Shown here: positions 15,414 to 23,275 of the stretch, piece by piece | How positions within the stretch are numbered: position 1 is the first letter of the stretch | Layout: each line of letters opens with the position of its first letter | Assembly: GCA_036231565.1 (NCBI GenBank) | Contig: JAZAHA010000028.1 | Coordinates: 1 to 34,864 of the forward strand | Origin: Maricaulis sp036231565 | GTDB lineage: Bacteria; Pseudomonadota; Alphaproteobacteria; Caulobacterales; Maricaulaceae | Length of the DNA: 34,864 nt | Direction of reading: 5' to 3' | Position numbers and translations under genes: made by a program | The notes under the pieces: generated by a model | Seen by the model: the letters and a program-made list of their open reading frames with translations, nothing else | The model's database searches: none | Told to the model about the DNA's origin: nothing

Positions 15414-18400
15414 TCAATGAAAGTCCCGGCTCTTCGGGATTACTCTCACATTCCGGGGATGGCGGCCGCGGGGGTCGCGGCTGACCGGGCGGGCAACCTC
15501 GTCGGTCGGGGCCAGGGCGCGGTCCAGGGCGCGGCGCTGGGCATCCTCGGACAGGTGGTAGAGATCGTCGGTGCGGTCGACGAGCTCCTCGGCGACGATG
15601 TGGGTGACATTGTCGGCGCTTTGCACCCGTCCGCGCACGGCCAGGATGCGTGCCCCCATGACGACGGGACGATAGATATCGAAAACGCGTGGCCAGACGA
15701 CGAGATTGGCAATGCCGCTCTCGTCCTCAAGGGTAATGAAAACCACGCCACTGGCCGTGCCAGGCCGCTGGCGCACCAGCACCACGCCGCCGGTCTTCAC
15801 CCAGCTGCCATTGGGCCGCGCATTGGCCGAGCGGGTCGGCACCAGCCCCATGCCCGCATAGCGCTCGCGCAGGAAGCGCATGGGATGGGCTTTCAGGGAC
15901 AGACCGGTGGTCTGATAGTCCTGCAACACATGCTCCGACAGCGGCATGGCGGGCAAGGCGACCCGGTCCTCATGGCCGAAACTGTCCGTATCGGCCCGGT
16001 CGAACAGCGGCAGGCCGGTATCCTTCGCTCCGCCGCGCACCGCCCACAGGGCCTGGCGCCGGTCCAGCCCGGTCGAGCGGAAGGCATCGGCCGCGGCCAG
16101 GCGCTCCATGGCCCCCCGGTCGAGCCCGGTCCGCCGCCGCAGGGCGGCCGGGTCGGCATAGCCGGCACCCCGCATCTCCATCAGCCGTACCGCATCGGCC
16201 TCGCGCATCCCGTCAATCGTGCGCAGGCCCAGGCGCAGCGCGAACGCACCGGTCTCGGCCGGTTCCAGCGTGCAGTCCCAGCCGGAATGATTGATGTCGG
16301 GAGCCCGCACCTCGACCCCGTGCTCGCGCGCATCGCGCACGATCTGGGCGGGGGCATAGAACCCCATCGGCTGGGAGTTCAGCAGCGCCGCCGCAAAAAC
16401 CTCCGGATGATGGCATTTCAGCCAGGAGGAGACATAGACCAGAAGCGCGAAACTGGCCGCATGGCTTTCCGGGAAACCGTAATCGCCGAACCCTTTCACC
16501 TGGTCGAAACAACGCCGGGCGAAGTCCTCGGAATAACCGCGCGCGGTCATCCCCTCGACCATCTTGGCCTCGTAGTTCGCGATCGTCCCCAGCTTGCGGA
16601 AGGTCGCCATGGCCCGGCGCAGCCCGTTGGCCTCGTCGGGCGTGAATTTGGCGGCATCGATGGCGATCTGCATCGCCTGTTCCTGGAAGAGCGGAACGCC
16701 CAGCGTGCGCCGGAGGATCTGTTCCAGCTCGTCCGGCGGGCCGTGCTCCGGATCGGGGCTGGGGAAGACCACTTTTTCCTCGCCCTTGCGGCGGCGCAGA
16801 TAGGGGTGAACCATATCGCCCTGGATCGGGCCCGGCCGCACAATCGCCACCTCGATCACCAGATCGTAGAAATTGCGCGGCCTGAGACGCGGCAGCATCG
16901 ACATCTGCGCCCGGCTTTCCACCTGGAAAACACCCAGACTGTCGGCGCGGCACAGCATGTCATAGACGGCCTCATCGCCCGGCGGCAGCGCCGCCATCGT
17001 CCAGTCCTCGCCCTTGTAGAGCGACAGCATGTCGAAGGCGCGACGGATGCAGGACAGCATGCCCAGGGCCAGAACATCCACCTTCATGATGCCCAGCGCG
17101 TCGATATCGTCCTTGTCCCATTCGATGAAGGTGCGCTCGTCCATGGCGGCATTGCCGATCGGCACGGTCTCCACCAGCGGGCCCTGGGTGAGCACGAAAC
17201 CGCCGACATGCTGGGAGAGATGGCGCGGGAAGCCGATCAGTTCGCCCGCCAGGCGCAGGGCCAGGCGTACAGCCGGATTGTCCGGATCCAGCCCGGCCTT
17301 GCGGATATGCTCGCCATCCACCTTGCGGCCCCAGCTGCCCCAGACCGTGCCGGCCATGGCCGTGGCGACATCCTCGGACAGGCCCATCGCCTTGCACACG
17401 TCGCGCAGGGCCGAGCGCGGCCTGTAGCAGATCACCGTCGCCGTTAGCGCCGCTCGCTCGCGGCCATAGCGGCGATAGACATACTGGATCACCTCCTCGC
17501 GCCGCTCATGCTCGAAATCGACATCGATATCCGGCGGCTCCTTGCGCTCCTTCGACAGGAAGCGGGCAAAGAGGAGGCTGGAGCGGGCCGGATCGACCTC
17601 GGTGATCCCGAGACAGAAGCAGACCGCGGAATTGGCCGCCGAACCGCGGCCCTGGCACAGAATGCCCTGGGCGCGGGCCCAGGCGACAATGTCGTGCACG
17701 GTGAGGAAATAGGCCGGATAGTCGAGCTCCTCGATCAGCTCAAGCTCGCGGGAGATCAGCCGCGAGACCTTGTCGGGAATACCGTCCGGATAGCGGGTAT
17801 GGGCACCGGCCCAGGTCAGGGCGACCAGGTGTTCCTGGGGCGTACGGCCGGGCGGCACCGGCTCGTCGGGATAGACATAGGACAGCTCGTCCAGCGAAAA
17901 GCGGCAGCGCGCGGCGATCTCGCGGGTGCGTGCCAGGGCCGGGGCGAAACCGGTGAACAGGCGCGCCATTTCCTCCGGCGGCTTGAGATGGCGTTCGGCA
18001 TTGGCGGCAAGCCGGAAACCGGCCGCCTCCATCGAGCAGCCTTCGCGGATACAGGTCAGCACATCCTGTAGCGGCCGCCGCGCTGGCGTGTGGTAGAGCA
18101 CGTCCTGGCTGGCGACGAGCGGCACACCGGTGCGGCCGGACAGGGCCTCCAGCGCGCCCAGCCGCGCCCGATCGCCGCCCGCCAGGCGATGGACTGCCGC
18201 CAGATAGAGCCGGTCGCCCCACAGACCGGCCAGCCGGACCAGAAGCGGTTCGAAATCCGGCCCCGGCATATCCGGCGGCACGGCGATGAAGATCTGTCCC
18301 TCCGCATGCTCGATAATGTCCGCAACGGTGATATGGCACTCGCCCTTGGGCACTTCGCCCACCGTATTGCCCGTCTTGCCCTGCGAAAGCAGGCGGGAGA

Positions 18401-18665
18401 GGCGGCCATAGGCGGCCCGGTCGGTGGGATAGCAGACCAGGTCCGACCCGTCGGACGGGCGTAGCCGGGCGCCGACCAGCAGGCGCAGCCCCTGTTCCTT
18501 GGCAGCCAGATGCGCCCGCACGACACCGGCCAACGTGTTGATGTCGCATACGCCCAGCGCCGACAGGCCCAGCGCCTTCGCCGTCGCCACCAGTTCCTCG
18601 GCATGGGAGGCGCCGCGCAGGAAGGAGAAATTGGTCAGGCAGAGAAGCTCGGCATATCCGGTCAT
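15414..18665 (-). CDS. dnaE2: Error-prone DNA polymerase DnaE2 (ImuC)
   Basis: This 1083-residue alpha subunit-type polymerase has the length usual for DnaE2. The N-terminal PHP domain starts at YAELLCLTNFSFLRGAS. The palm carries the catalytic aspartates in PPDIDVDFEHERR. Further family stretches are CQGRGSAANSAVCFCLGIT, FPRHLSQHVGGFVLTQGPL and FPESHAASFALLVYVSSWLK. A C-terminal OB fold contains FITLEDESGIANLVVWP. It performs translesion synthesis together with ImuA and ImuB and causes damage-induced mutation. ATG 18665 (MTGYAELL) was chosen for the GAGGGGG upstream and conservation; the longer frame overlaps imuB. It lies 10 bp after imuB and is the last gene of the SOS operon. Confidence 0.96.
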   Translation of the reverse strand: MTGYAELLCLTNFSFLRGASHAEELVATAKALGLSALGVCDINTLAGVVRAHLAAKEQGLRLLVGARLRPSDGSDLVCYPTDRAAYGRLSRLLSQGKTGNTVGEVPKGECHITVADIIEHAEGQIFIAVPPDMPGPDFEPLLVRLAGLWGDRLYLAAVHRLAGGDRARLGALEALSGRTGVPLVASQDVLYHTPARRPLQDVLTCIREGCSMEAAGFRLAANAERHLKPPEEMARLFTGFAPALARTREIAARCRFSLDELSYVYPDEPVPPGRTPQEHLVALTWAGAHTRYPDGIPDKVSRLISRELELIEELDYPAYFLTVHDIVAWARAQGILCQGRGSAANSAVCFCLGITEVDPARSSLLFARFLSKERKEPPDIDVDFEHERREEVIQYVYRRYGRERAALTATVICYRPRSALRDVCKAMGLSEDVATAMAGTVWGSWGRKVDGEHIRKAGLDPDNPAVRLALRLAGELIGFPRHLSQHVGGFVLTQGPLVETVPIGNAAMDERTFIEWDKDDIDALGIMKVDVLALGMLSCIRRAFDMLSLYKGEDWTMAALPPGDEAVYDMLCRADSLGVFQVESRAQMSMLPRLRPRNFYDLVIEVAIVRPGPIQGDMVHPYLRRRKGEEKVVFPSPDPEHGPPDELEQILRRTLGVPLFQEQAMQIAIDAAKFTPDEANGLRRAMATFRKLGTIANYEAKMVEGMTARGYSEDFARRCFDQVKGFGDYGFPESHAASFALLVYVSSWLKCHHPEVFAAALLNSQPMGFYAPAQIVRDAREHGVEVRAPDINHSGWDCTLEPAETGAFALRLGLRTIDGMREADAVRLMEMRGAGYADPAALRRRTGLDRGAMERLAAADAFRSTGLDRRQALWAVRGGAKDTGLPLFDRADTDSFGHEDRVALPAMPLSEHVLQDYQTTGLSLKAHPMRFLRERYAGMGLVPTRSANARPNGSWVKTGGVVLVRQRPGTASGVVFITLEDESGIANLVVWPRVFDIYRPVVMGARILAVRGRVQSADNVTHIVAEELVDRTDDLYHLSEDAQRRALDRALAPTDEVARPVSRDPRGRHPRNVRVIPKSRDFH

Positions 18666-18675
18666 CGCCACCCCC

Positions 18676-20283
18676 TCACGCAAACAGGCCGTGGATAAAC
18701 CAGGCCGGCGGCCCGCCGCGGCCATCGCCATAGAGCCCCTCGCGGAAGATCCAGTAGCGCCGCCCCTCCTCGTCCTCGACCCGGTAATAGTCGCGCGCCC
18801 GTCGGCCGCCCGGACCGGACGCGCCGGCGCGCCACCATTCCGGGGCAATCCGTTCCGGCCCGTCGGCACGGCGCACCCGGTGCACGATGCGGCGCCAGAC
18901 GAAACGCATGGGCGGGCCGTCGGGAATTTCCGCGATCACCTCCAGGCTTTCCGGCCGTTCGAACAGGCGCAGCGGACGCGGCGCCGGTCCGGGCGGCGTG
19001 GCAGCCTGCCAGTCGGGCAGGTCGCCGTCATAGACGGCCAGGGCCTCGCCGCGCTCGGGCAGATGGCTTTCCACCGGCTGCAGGATTTTCACCACGCGAT
19101 CGCCCAGCCGGGCCGTGATCCGGTCGGCCAGCACGGCCAGCCCCGCCGCATCCGGGCCGTCGCCGGCCAGAACCGCATCCAGGGGCCGGGCCTGTGGCAT
19201 GACCGGGCCCGTGCGGGCAGCCTCCAGCTCCATCAATTCCACACCGAAGCCGGGATCGAGCCTGTCCAGCCGGTCGCGGAACAGGGTCAGCAGGTGGGCC
19301 GGACCGTGTACCGGTCGCGCAGCGCCCGCTGTCACTGCGGCGACGCTCTGATCGCTGCGGAAAATCGCCAGCCGGAAACGCCGGGCGCCTTCGCCATGCG
19401 CCTCGAGCCGTTCGCACAGGGCCGGCGCCAGGCGCGCCAGCCCGGCCCGTATCCCCTCCGGATGCAGCAGGGGCTCCGGACAGGGCAGGCGTACGGAATG
19501 ATCCGGCGGCGCGCGCAGCGGATCCAGCGGTTCCGGCCGCAGCCCCAGCGCCTGATCCAGTCGCGTCAGCACGGCATCGGCCGCACTGACAGAGTGGAAG
19601 CGCCGTGCCAGCGCCTTGCGGTCGATACCGTAGAGCTGGCCGATGCGCGTCAGGCCGAAGCGGCGCAGGAGGGTGAGGCTGGTATCGGACAGGCGCAGTC
19701 CTGCCATGGGCAGGTCGGCCAGCCCCGGCCTCAGCCCGGTCTCGTCCACACGCCGCCTGGTCTTTGTCCCGGAGGCCTCATGCGCCAGCGCCCAGGCCGC
19801 GCCCGGGGTCGGGGCCAGGCCGAGCCGGACCGACAGGCCGGCCCGTTTCAGCCTGGCATCCATATGATCCAGCATGGCGTCTTCCCCGCCGAACAGATGT
19901 GCCCCGCCGGTCATGTCGATCAGGACGCTGTCGCCGCCCGCCACGGCAACTGCAGGCGACCAGCACTCCATCCACAGGGCCAGCTTTTCCAGCGCCTGCG
20001 CATCGGCCGCCCGGTCGACCGGTTCGGCCGCCAGTTCGGGGGCGCGGGTGCGGGCATCGGCAAAACGCAGACCCGGCTCGATGGCACAGGCACGGGCGGC
20101 ATTGTTGACGGCGACCACACGCAGGCCGTTCTGCCCGGCCTCGGTCAGAACGAAGGGGGCATCCCCCGTCGCGTCATCCGGTGTCGCGCCAGACGCCGGC
20201 AAGGCCGGCACCGATCCGGCGCGGCTGCGGCGCAGCCGGTCGAGCGGCCAGTCGGGAAACCAGACGCAGACATGGCGTCGCAT
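18676..20283 (-). CDS. imuB: ImuB, Y-family-like polymerase paralogue
   Basis: This 535-residue protein is related to Y-family polymerases but acts as an adaptor that links DnaE2 to the sliding clamp; ImuB proteins lack the full catalytic acidic set. Recognisable parts are MRRHVCVWFPDWPLDRLRR, NNAARACAIEPGLRFADARTR-type sequence, IDMTGGAHLFGGE, GLAPTPGAAWALAH and the C-terminal RDYYRVEDEEGRRYWIFREG. Three consecutive ATGs lie at 20281-20289. The third (20283) was chosen because GGAG is best spaced from it. The start lies 110 bp inside the end of imuA in another frame. The gene is followed by dnaE2 after 10 bp. Confidence 0.93.
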   Translation of the reverse strand: MRRHVCVWFPDWPLDRLRRSRAGSVPALPASGATPDDATGDAPFVLTEAGQNGLRVVAVNNAARACAIEPGLRFADARTRAPELAAEPVDRAADAQALEKLALWMECWSPAVAVAGGDSVLIDMTGGAHLFGGEDAMLDHMDARLKRAGLSVRLGLAPTPGAAWALAHEASGTKTRRRVDETGLRPGLADLPMAGLRLSDTSLTLLRRFGLTRIGQLYGIDRKALARRFHSVSAADAVLTRLDQALGLRPEPLDPLRAPPDHSVRLPCPEPLLHPEGIRAGLARLAPALCERLEAHGEGARRFRLAIFRSDQSVAAVTAGAARPVHGPAHLLTLFRDRLDRLDPGFGVELMELEAARTGPVMPQARPLDAVLAGDGPDAAGLAVLADRITARLGDRVVKILQPVESHLPERGEALAVYDGDLPDWQAATPPGPAPRPLRLFERPESLEVIAEIPDGPPMRFVWRRIVHRVRRADGPERIAPEWWRAGASGPGGRRARDYYRVEDEEGRRYWIFREGLYGDGRGGPPAWFIHGLFA

Positions 20284-20896
20284 CATCATACTCCAGGTCA
20301 AAGACCCGTCCCGCCTTGCCCGGCTGCAGGCGGGACTTTTCCAGGATTGCGCGCCAGGCCGGCCGCCCCGGGGCGCGCGCATCATGTTCATGCGGAGCGG
20401 AAGGCCGGGCCGAAACCCGCCAACGCCCCTGTGCGGCCGTTGCCCCCGACCGCGTATGGGGAAACATCAGGACCAGCGGCGTGCAGCTGGTCTCGCAGGA
20501 CAGGACCAGACGGCGCGAGGCCGTGAAGTCCATGTCGTCCAGCTCGGCGATCACGGCTGCAAGGCCGGACGCCCGGCTGGCTTCCTCGGTTGCCCGCAAG
20601 GCCTCCATCCGGCCCTTTGCCTCAACCAGGAGCATGCGCCCCGGATCGATCCCGAACCCGGCCAGACCCCGGCCGGAGAGCCGCCCGTGCTCCCGCGCCA
20701 GCGCCGCCTGGCGGATCCAGATAACCCCGCCCGCACGGCCCGCATCGCGGATCGCCGCCAGGGCCAGCCCGGTCAGCACCGGGAAATCCCCGAACCCCGC
20801 CTCGGCCAGCTCATGCACGCCCGCTTCGCCCAGTCCGTAGGGGAAGAGCAGTTCGCGCCCTTCGACAGGCGGCAGAATATCCGGCTTCACGCTCAT
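20174..20896 (-). CDS. imuA: ImuA, RecA-like mutasome protein
   Basis: This 240-residue ImuA (SulA/RecA-like) protein is the first gene of the damage-inducible mutagenesis cassette. It has ELLFPYGLGEAGVHELAEAG and the hydrophobic core FPVLTGLALAAIRDAGRAGG, followed by VIWIRQAALAREHGRLSG. The conserved ending CLRLVSRLAARPAAP lies within the 110-bp overlap with imuB, which supports the overlap being genuine. ATG 20896 is one base from a LexA box, with no ribosome binding site between, so a leaderless or near-leaderless message is likely. A downstream start cannot be excluded. Expression should be repressed by LexA and induced by DNA damage. Confidence 0.9.
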   Translation of the reverse strand: MSVKPDILPPVEGRELLFPYGLGEAGVHELAEAGFGDFPVLTGLALAAIRDAGRAGGVIWIRQAALAREHGRLSGRGLAGFGIDPGRMLLVEAKGRMEALRATEEASRASGLAAVIAELDDMDFTASRRLVLSCETSCTPLVLMFPHTRSGATAAQGRWRVSARPSAPHEHDARAPGRPAWRAILEKSRLQPGKAGRVFDLEYDDATPCLRLVSRLAARPAAPQPRRIGAGLAGVWRDTG

Positions 20897-20897
20897 C

Positions 20898-20912
20898 GTT
20901 CTGTTTTTGTTC
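20898..20912 (-). promoter_or_regulatory. LexA (SOS) box upstream of imuA-imuB-dnaE2
   Basis: GTTCTGTTTTTGTTC is an exact match to the alphaproteobacterial LexA site GTTC-N7-GTTC. It ends 1 bp before the imuA start codon. Confidence 0.9.
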
Positions 20913-20988
20913 CGCGGCCGGAAAGAGTCAAGAGCCCTGCAGTTGCAACAGGAACGCTTCCTTTACCGCCGCCTGCTAGAACACGGGC

Positions 20989-21468
20989 ATGACACGTTTG
21001 CGCGCCCTTCTGACCTGCGGCCTGCTGGCCGGCCTTCTGACCTCAGCGACCGGTCCGGCCCTTGCCGCCGCCGGCGGCGGGGGTGGCGGAGGAGGCGGCA
21101 GCAGCTCCGCCCCCGCACAGAGCGAGGAAACACGCAGGCGGATGATCACGCCGTCGCAGACCTATATGCCCCTGCCGCCGCTGACAGCGACCGTGCAGGC
21201 GAACCACCGGGCTCGCGGCCTGCTGCAGATCGAGGCCGGTCTGGAGATCGAGGATCCGCAACTGCGCCGCCGCGCCGAGCGCTACCTGCCGCGCCTGCGC
21301 AATGCCTGGGTTTCCGGCCTGAGCGCCTATACCGGCATGAGCTATCGCTTTGGTGACATGCCGGATGCCGACCGCATCGCGCAGATCCTGCAGGAAGCGA
21401 CCGACATCACCCTGGGAGAGGAAGGCGCCGAAGTGCTCATCGGCATGGTGATCATCCACGCCGATTGA
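20989..21468 (+). CDS. Exported FliL-like protein of unknown role
   Basis: This 159-residue protein has an N-terminal signal peptide (MTRLRALLTCGLLAGLL and on, with ALAAA near residue 27). A low-complexity glycine/serine linker follows (about 28-41). The remaining part resembles the periplasmic domain of FliL in its arrangement: YMPLPPLTATVQ, a beta strand LLQIEAGLEIEDPQL, YLPRLRNAWVSGL, a D-x-x-R-I-A-Q-I-L helix and a final strand VLIGMVIIHAD. FliL supports the flagellar stator, but no flagellar gene lies nearby and the protein lacks a retained membrane anchor, so a flagellar role is not shown. It stands opposite imuA across a 92-bp divergent region. Confidence 0.55.
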   Translation: MTRLRALLTCGLLAGLLTSATGPALAAAGGGGGGGGGSSSAPAQSEETRRRMITPSQTYMPLPPLTATVQANHRARGLLQIEAGLEIEDPQLRRRAERYLPRLRNAWVSGLSAYTGMSYRFGDMPDADRIAQILQEATDITLGEEGAEVLIGMVIIHAD

Positions 21469-21477
21469 CGGCGATGC

Positions 21478-21753
21478 TCAGGCGATCGCGTCCATGAAGG
21501 CTGCCAGATCGACATCCTTCTGCGTCACACCATCGGCGTCATGCGTCGCCAGGGTCACATCCACCTTGTTGTAGACATTGAACCATTCGGGATGGTGATC
21601 GACCTTGTCGGCCTTCACCGCGACCCGGCTCATGAAGCCCCAGGCGGCGTTGAAGTCCTCGAATTCGAAGACTTTGCGGATGGCGTCGCGCCCCTCGACC
21701 GCTGACCAGCCGTTCAGGCGGGCCAGCGCGGCTTGTGCTCCGATACGCTCCAT
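21478..21753 (-). CDS. phhB: Pterin-4a-carbinolamine dehydratase
   Basis: This 91-residue protein of the PCD/DCoH family dehydrates 4a-hydroxytetrahydrobiopterin after aromatic amino acid hydroxylation. The active-site motif is VDHHPEWFNVYNKV, followed by VTLATHDADGVTQKD, which is typical. ATG 21753 with AGGAGA upstream was chosen over the TTG two codons earlier. It lies 28 bp downstream of bioB on the same strand. The pairing with biotin synthesis looks incidental, and no phenylalanine hydroxylase gene is in the window. Confidence 0.93.
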   Translation of the reverse strand: MERIGAQAALARLNGWSAVEGRDAIRKVFEFEDFNAAWGFMSRVAVKADKVDHHPEWFNVYNKVDVTLATHDADGVTQKDVDLAAFMDAIA

Positions 21754-21781
21754 CTGCAATCTCCTGCGCTGCGTGCTGCGT

Positions 21782-22774
21782 CTATTCCGCGGCCGGCAGG
21801 GCCATCGGCTCGATACCCAGGGCCCGGAACAGATCGAAATCCTCGCTTTCGCCCGGATTGGGCGTGGTCAGCAATTCCTCGCCGACGAAGATCGAATTGG
21901 CGCCCGCCAGGAAGCACAGCGCCTGCAATTCCTGGCTCATGCCCTCGCGGCCGGCCGACAGGCGGACCATGGATTTCGGCATCAGGATGCGCGCCGTGGC
22001 GATGGTGCGCACAAACTCGATCCCGTCCAGCGGCTCTGAATCGCCCAGCGGCGTATTGGCCACACCGACCAGATGGTTGATCGGCACGCTTTCCGGATGC
22101 GGGTCCATCGAGGCCAGCTCGGTCAAAAGGCCGATCCGGGCGCTCTCGTCCTCGCCCATGCCGACAATCCCGCCGGTGCATACATGGATGCCCGCGCCGC
22201 GAACGCGTGACAGTGTGTCCAGGCGGTCCTGGTAGGTGCGCGTCGAGATTACCCGGCCATAATCTTCCGGCGCGGTGTCCAGATTGTGATTGTAATAATC
22301 CAGACCCGCATCGCGCAGACGCTCGGCCTGACCATCGGCGAGCATCCCCAGCGTCACACAGGTCTCCATGCCCAGCGCCTTCACGCCGGTGATCATGTCG
22401 CAGACCTTCTCCTCGTCGCGCGGCTTCAGTTCGCGCCAGGCCGCCCCCATGCAGAAGCGCGTCGCACCGCCATCTTTCGCCTTCTTCGCCGCGTCCAGCA
22501 CCTCCTCCAGCGGCATCAGCTTGGAGGCTTTCAGCCCGGTGTCGAAATGGGCGGACTGGTTGCAATAGCCGCAATCCTCGGCACAGCCGCCGGTCTTGAT
22601 GGAAAGCAGCTGGCTGGTCTGGACCTGGTTGGCCGGATGGCACTTTCTGTGCACAGACTGGGCGGCGAAGATGAGATCGCCGAACGGAGCGCGATAGATC
22701 CGGGCGGCGTCTTCACGCGTCCAGTCCATGCGGGGCTGTGCCAGAAGGTCGATATCGCTGAGCAGTGTGATCAT
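21782..22774 (-). CDS. bioB: Biotin synthase
   Basis: This 330-residue radical SAM enzyme inserts sulfur into dethiobiotin in the last step of biotin synthesis. The [4Fe-4S] motif is CAEDCGYC (C-x3-C-x2-C) within SIKTGGCAEDCGYCNQS. Other family blocks are RFCMGAAWRELKPRDE, YYNHNLDTAPEDY, GGIVGMGEDESARIGLL and GANSIFVGEELLTTPNP. Start ATG 22774 (MITLLSD). No other biotin gene is in the window and no BioR-type palindrome was seen upstream. Confidence 0.96.
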   Translation of the reverse strand: MITLLSDIDLLAQPRMDWTREDAARIYRAPFGDLIFAAQSVHRKCHPANQVQTSQLLSIKTGGCAEDCGYCNQSAHFDTGLKASKLMPLEEVLDAAKKAKDGGATRFCMGAAWRELKPRDEEKVCDMITGVKALGMETCVTLGMLADGQAERLRDAGLDYYNHNLDTAPEDYGRVISTRTYQDRLDTLSRVRGAGIHVCTGGIVGMGEDESARIGLLTELASMDPHPESVPINHLVGVANTPLGDSEPLDGIEFVRTIATARILMPKSMVRLSAGREGMSQELQALCFLAGANSIFVGEELLTTPNPGESEDFDLFRALGIEPMALPAAE

Positions 22775-22835
22775 GAAAGGTCAGTCCCGGAAAATGACAA
22801 GGGAACCTAGAAACAGTGACGCGCCGCGTCCAGAC

Positions 22836-23201
22836 ATGACACTGCGCTGGGCGGCGCGGATCGTGCTGGTTGTGGCCGTGGTTGTCATCACCGATCTGGC
22901 CCTGCAACCGGCTCCTGACCTGCCCGGCAGCCTGCTCGGTTCCGACAAGATCGAGCATGCCGCGGCCTTCCTGGCGCTGACAATTGTCTCCCGTCTGGCC
23001 TGCCCCCGGCTGGCCGGCTGGCTGGTCGCACTGCTCCTGCTCGCCTATGGCTTCAGCATCGAGGCTGCCCAGGACCTCCTGAACATCGGCCGCGTCGCCT
23101 CCCTGGCCGATCTGGCTGCGGACGCGGTCGGCATTCTGGGAGGCTTTGCCGTGATCCGCGTGTTCAACGGGCTTCGCCGCTGGGATCACACGGCCTCCTG
23201 A
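22836..23201 (+). CDS. VanZ-like family membrane protein
   Basis: This 121-residue protein has about four membrane helices: AARIVLVVAVVVITDLALQ, HAAAFLALTIVSRLA, LAGWLVALLLLAYGFSIEA and AVGILGGFAVIRVF. The VanZ-like signature is GSDKIEHAAAFLALT, then FSIEAAQDLLNIGRVASLADLAADAVG with the Glu and Asp residues kept. Function is unknown for most family members. ATG 22836 is the conservative start. ATG 22794 would add 14 residues and is also possible; neither has a strong ribosome binding site. It is divergent from bioB. Confidence 0.8.
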   Translation: MTLRWAARIVLVVAVVVITDLALQPAPDLPGSLLGSDKIEHAAAFLALTIVSRLACPRLAGWLVALLLLAYGFSIEAAQDLLNIGRVASLADLAADAVGILGGFAVIRVFNGLRRWDHTAS

Positions 23202-23226
23202 CCAGACAAAGCTGCAGACAAAGAAA

Positions 23227-23248
23227 AGGCCCCGCCGGAGCGGGGCCT
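23227..23248 (-). terminator. Rho-independent terminator between the VanZ-like and AGCS genes
   Basis: A perfect 9-bp stem (AGGCCCCGC 23227-23235, GCGGGGCCT 23240-23248) with a CGGA loop is followed on the minus strand by TTTTCTTTG. It terminates the symporter gene ending at 23276 and may also serve the convergent gene ending at 23201. Confidence 0.85.
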
Positions 23249-23275
23249 GATCCTGCGTCAGCCAAGGCCTGAAAA

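Noticed and set aside
15393..17447. Long plus-strand ORF (684 codons) opposite dnaE2
   Set aside because: It is fully antisense to a well-conserved polymerase gene in GC-rich DNA. Its translation is rich in His, Arg, Gly and Gln with no domain.
18499..20526. Long plus-strand ORF (675 codons) opposite imuB and imuA
   Set aside because: It is antisense to recognised genes and has low-complexity Arg/Gln/Pro composition, as expected from codon bias in GC-rich DNA.
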